A DNA stretch of 64,000 bases from Candidatus Flexicrinis proximus. Lineage in GTDB: Bacteria > Chloroflexota > Anaerolineae > Aggregatilineales > Phototrophicaceae. Made by a program: the position numbers and the translations under genes. Positions within the stretch are counted from its first letter, which is position 1; every line of letters starts with the position of its first letter. Shown here in pieces: positions 55,960-64,000 of the stretch. The stretch lies in assembly GCA_016712885.1 (NCBI GenBank), contig JADJQF010000033.1, forward strand, positions 806,001 to 870,000, read 5' to 3'. The notes beneath the pieces were generated by a model. The model saw only the letters and a list, made by a program, of their open reading frames with translations, had not been told where the DNA came from and searched no databases.

Positions 55960-56515
55960 GTCCGTACTCATCGAATGGTCAACGAACGATCTGCTACCGT
56001 GTGCAACAGTCGCACACTAAAAATCGCCCCGTCTCAGTAGGGTGTTTTAATCATAGGGCATGCTCCTGATTCTCGCGAACGAGTCGCAATGAACATTGCC
56101 GCGGCCATCGTCACCACCGCGCGACTTGTGAAGCTGATTAGCCCGTGAAGCAAACAGATGTCGCGTGGAACTGAGCGCAAGCAATCGCGAGATCTGGTGC
56201 GTGGAAGATGCTCGAAGGCGCCTCAAGCAGATTCACATCGTAACTACTCAGCCCTGATTTGCGGGAAGAATTGGCTGTCTTGATCATTGAACCTCAAACA
56301 TCTGAGGGAAAGCCGATCCTAATCACCACCAATTCGGCACTCAAATATGCTGAAATGAGGGAGAAAATAATCCTTGAGTAATTACTGTAAAACTGCTATC
56401 CCATTCGCAAGACTGCTAATCTGAAGACTGCTAATCTGAAACTGTAAATTTCTCCAGATTCGGACAACTCCCTGTGATACGCTCCGAAAAGTAAGCGTTA
56501 AACAGGAGTTTGCTT
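55960..56515. other. Intergenic stretch before the recombinase operon
   Basis: No gene seen. A+T content rises towards 56350-56480, where promoters for the small gene and recombinase are likely. A direct repeat of GACTGCTAATCTGAA lies at about 56410-56440. Confidence 0.35.
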
Positions 56516-56728
56516 GTGGTTGCGATTGACGAATCTGTATCGAAACACGCCGAACCGGACGGTATCGACGAAGTCGCTATCTGCCGCACCCTGCTCCGAA
56601 TTGTTGCCAGTTTGGAAGAATCGACGTACACTGAAAATCAGTTGCGCCAGACTGAGGTGGTGGTACACCCCAATCTGGCTGACCCCGCGAGTGAAACCGA
56701 CACGCCGCAGGGCTTGGTTGCATTGTAG
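56516..56728 (+). CDS. Small acidic protein upstream of the recombinase
   Basis: 70 residues from GTG 56516, with AGGAG at 56503-56507 giving good spacing; a TTG at 56510 is too close. It is acidic and helical in the middle (IDEVAICRTLLRIVASLEES), with no recognised motif. It stops 92 nt before the recombinase ATG and is probably transcribed with it. Small genes beside large serine recombinases often encode directionality factors, so it is a candidate. That is inference from position. Confidence 0.5.
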   Translation: MVAIDESVSKHAEPDGIDEVAICRTLLRIVASLEESTYTENQLRQTEVVVHPNLADPASETDTPQGLVAL

Positions 56729-56820
56729 CTCACAGCGCCTTGCTCTCGCCGTATCAATTTCGCGGGAGTTGGGCGTTTTTCGTTGGAAAGCGAGCGAGCC
56801 ATGAGGACAACGCTTCAATC

Positions 56821-58824
56821 ATGCCACGCCCATTGAAACGCCCTGAACAGCCGATTGACCCCTACAAGGCGCAGCCTCTGCCGCTGGGACGCCCGGCCGC
56901 GGTGTATTACCGCCAGTCCTCCGAAGGGCAGATCGGCAACATCTCTACGACCCTTCAAACCATCGACATGATCGAGCACCTGCTGCATCAAGGCTGGGTG
57001 CGCGAGAACATCCACATGATCGACATGGATGCCGGCGTGAGCGGGACGAAGAAGATCCGCGAGCGCAAAGGCATGTCCCTGCTGTACGACCTGATCGAGT
57101 CCGGCGATCTCGGCCTGGTGGCGGCGCAGGACGTGGATCGGTTCTTCCGTGACGTCACCATGATCGAAACCAATATCTTCATCGATGCGTGTAAGCGGAA
57201 CAACGTGCAGGTGATGACGCCGCGCATGGTCTTCGATTTCACCCATCCGGTCATGGGTTCGGCGCATATCCGGATGTTCCGCGAGGAAGCGCAGCGCGCA
57301 GCCGATTATCTCGAATTTCAGATCCGCGGCCGTTTAGTCAAAGCGCGTCACAGCCGCAGTTCCGGCGGGATGTGGGCCGGCCGCAAGATTCTTCCGGGTT
57401 TCATGGTGGATTGCCGTGACAAGGTGGACGGGCAGCGCAATCTGGAATTCCGCAAATACAAGCGTTTCGACCTGTATGCGGCGATCACGCTGCGCTACTT
57501 TGAGATCTTCCGGGAGACCAATGGCAACCTGAGCCAGACATGGCTTCAGATTGACCGGGAAGGCCCGTGCTATCCCGATCTCACCGAGGAGCTGCTGCCC
57601 GCTGGATTTAAGGCGACCGACCATTTGACGCGCCGTTCGCGTTTCACCGGCGGACTCACACCGTCGCAGGCAGGTCTCTCCGCCATGCTGGTGAACGTGG
57701 CCTATATCGGTCATTGGATTCATATGGGCGCAATCGTGCAGTGGAACAACCACGAAGCGATCATTCCGCTTGAGCTTTTTATGTATGCCTTTAACCGTCT
57801 CTCGCCGACTGATTTCCATGGTGAGCCCAATCCCAATTATGTGCCGTACCGGCCATGGATCCGGCACGACAAGGCGGAGCGCAGCGCGCCGGTGCCGACC
57901 TATTCCGGCTTGGTGTTTACGGATGATCTGCCCGGCGCGCCGCACAAGCGGCTTTCGACGGTCTGGAATACGGATGCCGGGAAGTACCAGTACCAGCTTT
58001 CAAAGTATCCGTACCGCTCCAATATCTGGAATATTCGCGCCTTTATCCTCGACGAACTAATCGACGAGCTGCTGCTGGAACGTCTAAAAGCAACAACCGT
58101 CAATAAGGCAGCATGGGAAACCGCATTAGCCGGTCTGGAGAACATCGATCAGGCGGAAGTGCGGCGCATTAAGACGGCCGTCCGTCAGGCAGAAACGTCG
58201 AAGGACAACATCATTGCCAGCCTGAGCTTTATGACGAATCCGGAGATGGTCACCCGCGCTGAAGCGAATTATGAAGCGGCCGACCGGGCGATTGCGGACC
58301 TGCGGGCCGAATTGCAGCATATTCAATCGGGCAAACGGAACCTGCAAACACTGGCGGATGCCCGTCCGGTCCTGGAGACGGTGATTTCCCGCTGGGAGCA
58401 AATTCCCGTGCTGGAGCGGCGCAGCTTGTTCGAGTCGTTCGCCCGTTACATCAATGTGAGCAAAGTGACTCGCAAGACCAAGACGATTACCGTCCACTGG
58501 CGTGATGGAACGACCAGCACGTGCAGCACGACGCACAAGAGCCTCGGCTATTTCTGGGAAGATGAAGCGCTTGAGAAGCTGCGCCAAATGATCGATAGCC
58601 ATGTCGATCAATGGAAAATACTGCGCGCGTTCCCTGATTACTCCTGGCGTGCGCTGCAGGAGCGCTATGCTTACAAATACGGGAACGGAACCTATCCTCA
58701 GCATTATTCCGGAAAGAAAACCTATCCCCGCAACACACGCTGGCAAGATACGGCGGAATTTGAGGCGGGATTTAGCGCGTCACAACCCACGGCCATTGGT
58801 TACTCCACTGATCCACACAAATGA
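56821..58824 (+). CDS. Large serine recombinase (integrase of the inner element)
   Basis: 667 residues from ATG 56821; the longer frame from 56740 is less likely. The resolvase domain starts AAVYYRQSSEGQ (catalytic Ser about residue 31) with AAQDVDRFFRDVTMIETNIF. The recombinase domain includes SSGGMWAGRKILPGF and LSAMLVNVAYIGHW. A coiled-coil follows (AEVRRIKTAVRQAETSKDNI), then a basic C-terminal region (PDYSWRALQERYAYKYGN). It catalyses integration between attP and a site in virB4. The reading frame crosses the right attachment core at 58802-58804, so its last six residues and stop come from virB4 DNA. In the circle it would end with a different 41-residue tail encoded at 19388-19512. Confidence 0.88.
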   Translation: MPRPLKRPEQPIDPYKAQPLPLGRPAAVYYRQSSEGQIGNISTTLQTIDMIEHLLHQGWVRENIHMIDMDAGVSGTKKIRERKGMSLLYDLIESGDLGLVAAQDVDRFFRDVTMIETNIFIDACKRNNVQVMTPRMVFDFTHPVMGSAHIRMFREEAQRAADYLEFQIRGRLVKARHSRSSGGMWAGRKILPGFMVDCRDKVDGQRNLEFRKYKRFDLYAAITLRYFEIFRETNGNLSQTWLQIDREGPCYPDLTEELLPAGFKATDHLTRRSRFTGGLTPSQAGLSAMLVNVAYIGHWIHMGAIVQWNNHEAIIPLELFMYAFNRLSPTDFHGEPNPNYVPYRPWIRHDKAERSAPVPTYSGLVFTDDLPGAPHKRLSTVWNTDAGKYQYQLSKYPYRSNIWNIRAFILDELIDELLLERLKATTVNKAAWETALAGLENIDQAEVRRIKTAVRQAETSKDNIIASLSFMTNPEMVTRAEANYEAADRAIADLRAELQHIQSGKRNLQTLADARPVLETVISRWEQIPVLERRSLFESFARYINVSKVTRKTKTITVHWRDGTTSTCSTTHKSLGYFWEDEALEKLRQMIDSHVDQWKILRAFPDYSWRALQERYAYKYGNGTYPQHYSGKKTYPRNTRWQDTAEFEAGFSASQPTAIGYSTDPHK

Positions 58825-60663
58825 GCTTCTTGCGCCGCGTGCGGAAGGTCTTGGCCGCCTCGATCAGGAAATCGAGCAGCGACGGGTGGCGCATCAGCCG
58901 GTAGACCTCGTCTACCGCGATGACGCGCGGCTGCTCGTCTAGGAGGCTGTCGCGGCGGATCGCGGACAGCACCTGTGTATAGGCCAGCGCCTGCAGGATC
59001 GGGTCGCTTTCCAGATCGTGGAAGCTGAACACGCGCGGGCCGATCGAATGGCGGCCGGCGCGCGACAGATCTACATTGGTGGCACCGTTCAGAAATCCAG
59101 CCCACGGCCCATTGCTGGTACACAGCCCGGCGATCTCGTCGGCCAGATCTTTGGCGATGGCTTTGGTCGACTCCTTGTCGCCCAGATCCGACAGCACGTC
59201 GCAGACGGCGTCGCAGGTCGGTGCCAGATCAGGCATCACCCGGTTCAGGTCGTTGAAACCGCGGTACAGCGTTTCCAGCGCCTCGCCCAGCAAGCCGCGT
59301 TCCAGATTCTCGCGCTGGGCGCCGGACAGCACGCGGCCGAGCACCGTCTCATAAATGCGCGTGACGTGGCTGACCTGCTCGATCAGCGTCGGGAACATCA
59401 CGTCCTGCGGGTTGAGCCGGGTCGCTTTCGCGCTCATCACGGTCCACGGCAGGCCGAAAGCATCGGCGATGTGCCGGCCGTGTCCCATCGGCTCCAGCAG
59501 GTCGAACGGGATGCCGTTTTCGGCGTATTCGCGCGTGAGATAGCAGTTGAGCGCGAAGGTCTTGCCGAAGCCGGACACGCCGACCCACACCTCGTGCGTG
59601 GCGCGCTTGTCCCGCCACGAGTTGTGGAAGACCGGATAGGCCGCGCCGACCGCTTCGCCGCGCAGCACGCCATCGGTGGCAGACAGCTTGCGGTAGCCGA
59701 GCGGCGAGAGCATGACGGCCAGTTCGCGCGACGTGACCGGCCAGGTCGTCGCCGGCGCGTTGATCGCTTTGGTCGGCCTGGCCGTGAAGAAGCCGACCGA
59801 CCGCGCCAGCAGCTCGCCGGCTTCCTGCCGCAGCGAGAACCACGCCCGCGTCTCGTTGACCACCGTCTGCACGCGCTCTCTCAGCACCTTGAGGGTGTCG
59901 GCGGCGACGGCGACCGTGATCTGCACCATGTGGAGCGCGTCGCCGTTGTTGATTTCCTGCAGGGCGCGGCGGCAGTCGGCGATGCGCTGCACCGATCGGC
60001 TGTCTTCGCCGCTCACGCCGGCCAGATGCACCTGATAGGCCTGAATGATGCCTTCCAGCGCGTCGATGGCCGCATTCCGGTCGTACGTCTTATCGATATC
60101 GATCGCCAGCGCCAGCGGGAAATTCAGGCGCAGCAGCGGCGGCAGCGGCCGGAAGAAGTTCCATGTCGCCGGCGCGAACTCGTAGCTGGTCAGGATCGAC
60201 CAAAAGGGGACGGCCTCCGGGACGTCCGACCGGCGCCAGATGCCAGAACGGCGTCTCGCGGATTTCGTAGCGCCCATCGAACAGCGCCGGCCACGCGCCT
60301 TCCGTGACCTGCGTGTCGAAGGCCGACGCCATGCCGCCCGCCAGCGCGCGGATTCTGGTCGCTCCAAAGCGCCATGCCGCACAACGCGCGCTGATATTCG
60401 GCGCTCTCGTTCAGGTGCTCGAAGTGGCGGCGGTACTCCATCAGCAGCAGGCGGCGCTGCGGGTCGTCGACATCCTGCGCCAGGCGGCTCAGGCGGCTGA
60501 TCTTGTCCTCGAGCGTCGCCGGCATCTGCCAGCAGACGAAGCGCGCCGGTTCGCGCAGTGTGCGCAGCCAGGTCGAGAAACGCGCCTGGAGTGACTGCAC
60601 GCCGTCATCGGTCGCGTGCAGCATGATGTCGAACGGTTCGATGAGGAAGGTGCGCGCGGGCAT
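58772..60663 (-). pseudogene. virB4: VirB4-like ATPase, N-terminal 620 residues, interrupted by the inner element
   Basis: Starts at ATG 60663, overlapping the virB3 stop. The start reads MPARTFLIEPFDIMLHATDD. Two one-base slips (extra G near 60343, extra C near 60209) separate three frames; removing them gives 1860 nt to the AGT core, exactly divisible by three. WVGVSGFGKTFALNCYLTRE is the P-loop region; RVIAVDEVYRLM is Walker B. FRTRRKKLICVDQ precedes the junction, after which only nine foreign residues follow (NQWPWVVTR). VirB4 powers pilus assembly and secretion. The truncation removes the last 87 residues, so the outer element's transfer should be off unless the insert excises. Confidence 0.85.
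58795..58815. other. Right attachment junction (att core ACT at 58802-58804)
   Basis: Left of the core is element DNA (CCATTGGTT), right of it virB4 on the minus strand. The shared triplet with 19385-19387 is the only identity. The site lies in the recombinase 3' end on one strand and in virB4 on the other. The target codes for LICVDQWSLNQQ, just after the Walker B of VirB4, a conserved part of the protein. Confidence 0.8.
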
Positions 60664-61136
60664 CAGCGGATGTCTCCGGCCATCGGCGCGTCGACGAAGA
60701 CCAGCCCGTCGCCGCGATCGGCTTCGGCGGCGCGGGCAAACGTCACCCACTCGCGCATATCGACGTCGTAGTCGACCTGTGCCGGTGCAAAGATCGCCGC
60801 CGCGTCCAGTCTGACCAGCTCAACCGGCAGCTCCAGCGCCTGCGCCAGACTGCCGAAGACGCTCTGCGGGTCGTGCGCGGCCGCCAGCAGCAGCGATCCG
60901 CGCAGGCGGTAGATCAGGCGCTGCCAGAGCGGGATGCCGCCGCGGGTGCCGGTCATGCCGAGCATGGCGACGGCCATCAGCACGCCTGCCGGCAGCGACC
61001 AGGCCGGCACGGCGATATTGAACAGTGTATAGGTCAGGCCGCCGCCGACGCCGGATAGCAGCAGGCGCTTGAACGGCACGCCCATGAAGCCCTTTTCGTC
61101 GCGCAGCAGCACGTGCGACTTGAAATCCGCGGCCAT
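60663..61136 (-). CDS. virB3: VirB3-like inner-membrane secretion protein
   Basis: 157 residues from ATG 61136 (GGAAGGAA upstream). Residues 4-22 (DFKSHVLLRDEKGFMGVPFK) are followed by two membrane segments (LLLSGVGGGLTYTLFNIAV, AGVLMAVAMLGMTG), the VirB3/TrbD/PrgI-type layout. The cytoplasmic C-terminal half (YRLRGSLLLAAAHDPQSVFG, DYDVDMREWVTFARAAEADR) is longer than in classical VirB3. It lies between the pilin and virB4 with an ATGA overlap to virB4, matching the virB2-virB3-virB4 order. Confidence 0.65.
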   Translation of the reverse strand: MAADFKSHVLLRDEKGFMGVPFKRLLLSGVGGGLTYTLFNIAVPAWSLPAGVLMAVAMLGMTGTRGGIPLWQRLIYRLRGSLLLAAAHDPQSVFGSLAQALELPVELVRLDAAAIFAPAQVDYDVDMREWVTFARAAEADRGDGLVFVDAPMAGDIR

Positions 61137-61164
61137 CGCCTGGTTCCTTCCGGTGCGAGGGGAA

Positions 61165-61257
61165 TCAGGCGAAGGTGATGAGCGCGGTGACGCTGGAGGC
61201 GAACACGACGAACAGCAGGCCGATGACGACCTGATTGGCGGCCTTCGGGTTGTCGCG
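61165..61257 (-). CDS. virB2: virB2-like pilin, 3' exon (30 residues)
   Basis: Reads RDNPKAANQVVIGLLFVVFA then SSVTALITFA and stop at 61165. It is a membrane segment forming the second half of a short pilin. It lacks a start codon and continues the 5' exon at 63787-63933 once the group II intron is removed: GDWK joins RDNPKAANQ in frame, giving a 79-residue protein with two membrane segments. It stops 29 nt before virB3. Confidence 0.7.
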   Translation of the reverse strand, partial: RDNPKAANQVVIGLLFVVFASSVTALITFA

Positions 61258-63786
61258 ATGGAGTCGAATGGCGGCGCCGGAGAGCTTGCGCTCCCGGTTT
61301 CCGCCAAGCGCTCCCCGAACCGGACGGGCAGGTTGTCCCTGCATCCGGCTCTCCAGATAGTTAGTGAGTTCATATGCGTTCATTGGTGTTTCATATCCCC
61401 GTGATGGTGATCTTTGTGACAGTCATGGCAGAGCAGTTTCACGCCCTGTTCATAACCGGATTGGGCAACCGACTTCGTATTCTGGCTGGCGTTTCGCAAG
61501 CGGTTCGGATGGTGCAGAACGAGTCTCACTCCTTCTCGCCCACAACCTTCGCACTGACCTTTCGCCTTCGCCATTGCCTGCACCTTGCGTTCCAGACTGC
61601 GACCCCCTGCCCAGTTCGTGTTGATGTAGGGCTTGCGGTCGTCGGCTGTGCCGCCGGGTGACAGGATAGAGCGGTGTGCGGGATACTTGTTCCAGATGAA
61701 CAGATGTTTCCCGTCAGGCTTGATGGTGTAGAGTGCCAGCCGCCCCGTTTTCGGGTCACGCTCGTAATGCGTCCGCATCGTCTGGCGAATGGAAATGTTG
61801 TGCTTGCGCGCGAGATAGTGCGCCGTCAGCCAGTAGACAATCCCGGTCAGGCGACTGAGTTTGTGCTTGCTGTCGTTGGCGTAGCAGTAGTATTGGCTCC
61901 AGCCGCGCGCCAGCGCGTTCACGTTCGCAAAGACATCCATTTCCGGTGCATGACGATAGCGGGCCGCATCTTGCAGCCGTTCCACCACCGACGTAAAAGC
62001 ATCTGTCGGGATGGACAGTCGCGCCCAGCGTGTCCCATTCGGGTTGCGGATACCCTGCACGTCGTAGCCCAGAAACCGCAGCTTCTGGTCGGCGTGAGTG
62101 ATGAGGGTTTTCTCCTCGCTCAGGGTCAATCCGAGTGTGTCTTTGAGCCATGCCGCCATCCGCGCTTTGCGCGTTTCGGCTTCTGTCCGGCTCTTGCCAC
62201 ACAACATCACCAGAAAGTCATCCGCATACCGGATGTAGTGGATGCTCGGCTGCACATCGGAAGGTTTCGTCCGGCTGCGCTCCACTTCCAGTGTCCGCAG
62301 TTCCGCCTTGATTTCGGCGGCGCTGCGTCGGTTGGGAAACGGTGCGCCTTTCACAAGCTGCTCGCGCAGGTACTTGATGCGGCGGGTCAACTGCTTGTAG
62401 GCAGCCGTCTGCCGCGCCCGATACTCGCGGTTGCTCACCTGCTTGGGCTGGTTCGCGCCCTGCTGCTCCATCCAGACATCGAACTCATGGAGGACGATGT
62501 TGGCAAGCACCGGGCTGACGATGCCGCCCTGTGGTGTGCCGCTGTACGTGTCGTGGCGTTTTCCACCTTCCATGAACCCGGCTTGCAGAAAGCGGCGGAT
62601 GAGGTCGATAAACCGCTCATCTTTGATCCGCTTCCGCAGCAGGTTCAGGACGACGTGGTGCGGGATACTGTCGAAGCAGGCTTTGATGTCGCCTTCGATG
62701 ATCCAGCTTGCCCCCGCTTTGTAGGTATATGCCGTGTGTCGCAGCGCCGAGATGGTGCTGCGTTTCGGGCGAAAACCATGCGAGGATGGGCGGAACAACG
62801 GCTCATAGAGCGCTTCGAGTATCCGCCGCGCCGCTTCCTGTACGGTGCGGTCACGCAGGGACGGGATGCCCAACGGACGTTTCTTCGTGCTGCGCTTCTT
62901 CTCGATGTACGTGCGCTGTACAGGCTCAGGCTGATACACGCCAGTGGTGAGTTCCTCACCGAGTTTACACAGGACATCTGCGTTCACCTGCTCGCGGGTC
63001 ATCCCGTCGACGCCCGGTGTACGGCTGCCTTTGTTTTCTTTGACGTGCGCCCATGCGCTGTTCAGCATGTCCATCTTTCCCACCAGTCGGTAGAGTTTGC
63101 CGAACCGTTTATCACGGTCGGCGGTTGCCAACTTACGCATATGTTCAAGTTCGTGGGTTACAGCACCCATAAGGTCTAGCACCTCCGTCTGTTCCACTGC
63201 CTTGAATAACCATCCTGCCGCCCTTGGCCCTGTACGCGGTGTTCCGCGCTCCCTGGTGGGTCGTTACGCCCACGACTACTATGGCGGCTCTGCCCCTGCG
63301 TCGCTCGATACTGCTCAAAGCCAGCCTTCCTCCATTGCTGAGGGAAGAACGACACAGGTTCTCCGGTAGCTGTACCAGCATTTCAGATAGGGTCGGGTCG
63401 GCTTCCGAACGGGTTCTCTCAGATTGAGAGCTTGTGTCCTGACCGCTGCAAGATGTTAGGCTTTCAGCAGTTCTCAGGCGGATTGCTCCGCTTGATTTCG
63501 ACCAGCATGGAAGCTACTGTTCTACAGTTCACCCTGACGTAACAAGCCAAGATTTCGTCAGTTTGGCGTTCGTCCCGTCTCGCCTTCGCCAGTAACCGGC
63601 TAACCCTTTCTATCTCATCCGCCCGTCCGCTTGTTGGGAATTGGCTTTCCCCGCACGGCTCAGGTTGTCCCCCGAAGGCTGACCACGACAGGGTGCTTTA
63701 GTTCCCTGTCGCGCCGGGGTGAGGACACGTTCTCCTAACAGAACGTGGCGCTTATGCGCAATGCTGATACGCCCTTACGGACGCCC
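61258..63786 (-). mobile_element. Group II intron inserted in the virB2-like gene
   Basis: 2529 bp, minus strand. The 3' part contains a clear domain V (61305-61345 region, minus-strand GAGCCGGATGCAGGGACAAC followed by CTGCCCGTCCGGTTCGGG), then a domain VI-like stem and the end CTCCAT. The 5' end reads GGGCGTCC, close to the GUGYG consensus. The boundaries were chosen because removal joins the pilin frame precisely; they could be off by a few bases. It encodes a reverse transcriptase-maturase with HNH endonuclease in domain IV. Accurate splicing would leave the pilin functional. Confidence 0.8.
61380..63197 (-). CDS. ltrA: Group II intron reverse transcriptase/maturase with HNH domain
   Basis: 605 residues; GTG 63197 or ATG 63170 are possible starts. 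RT motifs: GSRTPGVDGMTREQV (RT0), KKRPLGIPSLRDRTVQEAAR, HGFRPKRSTISALR, WIIEGDIKACFDSIPH, GTPQGGIVSPVLANIVLHEF, and the catalytic YIRYADDFLVML (about residue 325). The maturase X domain spans about 400-500 (LTLSEEKTLITHADQKLRFL). The C-terminal HNH has CEGCGREGVRLVLHHPNRLR and LLCHDCHKDHHHGD. Length and domains are complete, so the intron may be mobile. It helps fold and splice the intron RNA and retro-homes to new sites. Confidence 0.92.
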   Translation of the reverse strand: MEQTEVLDLMGAVTHELEHMRKLATADRDKRFGKLYRLVGKMDMLNSAWAHVKENKGSRTPGVDGMTREQVNADVLCKLGEELTTGVYQPEPVQRTYIEKKRSTKKRPLGIPSLRDRTVQEAARRILEALYEPLFRPSSHGFRPKRSTISALRHTAYTYKAGASWIIEGDIKACFDSIPHHVVLNLLRKRIKDERFIDLIRRFLQAGFMEGGKRHDTYSGTPQGGIVSPVLANIVLHEFDVWMEQQGANQPKQVSNREYRARQTAAYKQLTRRIKYLREQLVKGAPFPNRRSAAEIKAELRTLEVERSRTKPSDVQPSIHYIRYADDFLVMLCGKSRTEAETRKARMAAWLKDTLGLTLSEEKTLITHADQKLRFLGYDVQGIRNPNGTRWARLSIPTDAFTSVVERLQDAARYRHAPEMDVFANVNALARGWSQYYCYANDSKHKLSRLTGIVYWLTAHYLARKHNISIRQTMRTHYERDPKTGRLALYTIKPDGKHLFIWNKYPAHRSILSPGGTADDRKPYINTNWAGGRSLERKVQAMAKAKGQCEGCGREGVRLVLHHPNRLRNASQNTKSVAQSGYEQGVKLLCHDCHKDHHHGDMKHQ

Positions 63787-63933
63787 CTTCCAGTCGCCGA
63801 TGATCGGCCAGCTCGACCCCATATACATCAGGCCGAGGCCAAGGAAGCCGATGACGGCGGCGATCGGCGCGATGAGCTGCGCGATGTCCTGTACGTCGTT
63901 GAACAACTGCTGTATCGCATCTGAAAGGTTCAC
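63787..63933 (-). CDS. virB2: virB2-like pilin, 5' exon (49 residues)
   Basis: Starts at GTG 63933 with GGGGAG about 7 nt upstream. MNLSDAIQQLFNDVQDIAQL then IAPIAAVIGFLGLGLMYMGS (membrane segment) and SWPIIGDWK. Without splicing the frame would end three codons into the intron (GRP, stop). Spliced to 61165-61257 it makes a 79-residue TrbC/VirB2-type pilin. It is the first visible gene of the secretion operon, which continues into virB3 and virB4. The family is assigned by size, two membrane segments and gene order. Confidence 0.65.
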
Positions 63934-64000
63934 GAAACACTCCCCATGTAGTTGATTCCACGGCAGTAGGAACAGCCGGCGCGAGGAGGCGTGCGCGGTG
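63934..64000 (-). other. Window edge upstream of virB2
   Basis: It contains the ribosome-binding site of the pilin gene. The remaining 50 nt are too short to tell whether another operon gene precedes it. Confidence 0.3.

Larger units (their letters stand above)
19388..58804. mobile_element. 39.4-kb integrative mobilizable element inserted in virB4
   Basis: The boundaries are set by the interrupted virB4 gene: the N-terminal part ends at 58805 and the C-terminal part resumes at 19387, same strand, same phase across AGT. A large serine recombinase gene sits at the right end. Inside are partition, HU-like, relaxase, primase, helicase, iteron, sigma-like and ssb functions plus Rhs toxin cargo. 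No VirB4, pilin or coupling protein is present, so it is classed as mobilizable rather than self-transmissible. Whether it also exists as a replicating circle is unknown, but the replication and partition genes make that plausible. Confidence 0.85.

Noticed and set aside
1..64000. tRNA or rRNA genes
   Set aside because: I saw no cloverleaf with a TTCGANTC-type T-arm and no rRNA-like conserved stretches.

Overview
The window is a piece of bacterial mobile DNA (high G+C) made of two conjugation-type elements, one inserted inside the other. No rRNA, tRNA or housekeeping gene is present, so the host can only be guessed. Two secreted proteins carrying a CxLPC(F/W)xG motif, formylglycine-enzyme-like proteins and long Rhs proteins are features I associate with Chloroflexota (Anaerolineae-like genomes). 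Treat that as an inference.

Outer element (1-19387 and 58805-64000). On the plus strand are a helix-turn-helix/DnaD-type replication protein (401-1645), an orphan Rhs tip with a metallopeptidase domain (2221-3279), two further secreted or peptidase-like genes, a sigma-like regulator (5445-6386), ssb (7015-7383), a mobilisation module (ribbon-helix-helix protein 9545, relaxase 9916, VirD4-type coupling protein 10568-12596, HU-like protein 12593) and small accessory genes. On the minus strand a type IV secretion operon enters from the right: virB2-like pilin (split by a group II intron), virB3-like (60663-61136) and virB4-like (N-terminal part 58772-60663). The operon resumes 39.4 kb away with the C-terminal end of virB4 (19121-19387), a 68-aa protein, a topoisomerase I homologue that has lost its catalytic residues, and accessory genes down to 14688.

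Inner element (19388-58804, 39,417 bp). It sits exactly inside virB4. Joining the flanks at a shared AGT triplet restores one virB4 reading frame. A large serine recombinase (56821-58824) lies at the right edge, and its frame runs across the junction into host DNA. The recombinase's probable original 3' end is at the other edge of the element (19388-19512), so integration appears to swap its C-terminus. The element carries a ParM/ParR-like partition pair, an HU-like protein, a ribbon-helix-helix protein, a relaxase, an AEP-type primase, a DUF927-like helicase, an iteron array, its own sigma-like gene and ssb, and about 26 kb of Rhs toxin cargo. It has no VirB4, coupling protein or pilus genes, so it looks like an integrative mobilizable element that would need another element's secretion machinery.

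Cargo (27366-53222). A plus-strand Rhs protein with an esterase-like tip, a possible immunity gene and an Rhs fragment face, across an IS481-family element, a minus-strand operon. That operon encodes two phage-fibre-like proteins, a 3090-aa beta-helix/Rhs/metallopeptidase protein and a formylglycine-enzyme-like protein.

Both elements carry a related sigma-ssb block (5205-7431 and 53702-55959) with a conserved 12-bp inverted repeat, and both carry a hairpin-rich region before their mobilisation genes. Many genes show one-base frameshifts at short homopolymers; restoring one base gives exact reading frames, so part of the apparent gene damage may be sequence error.
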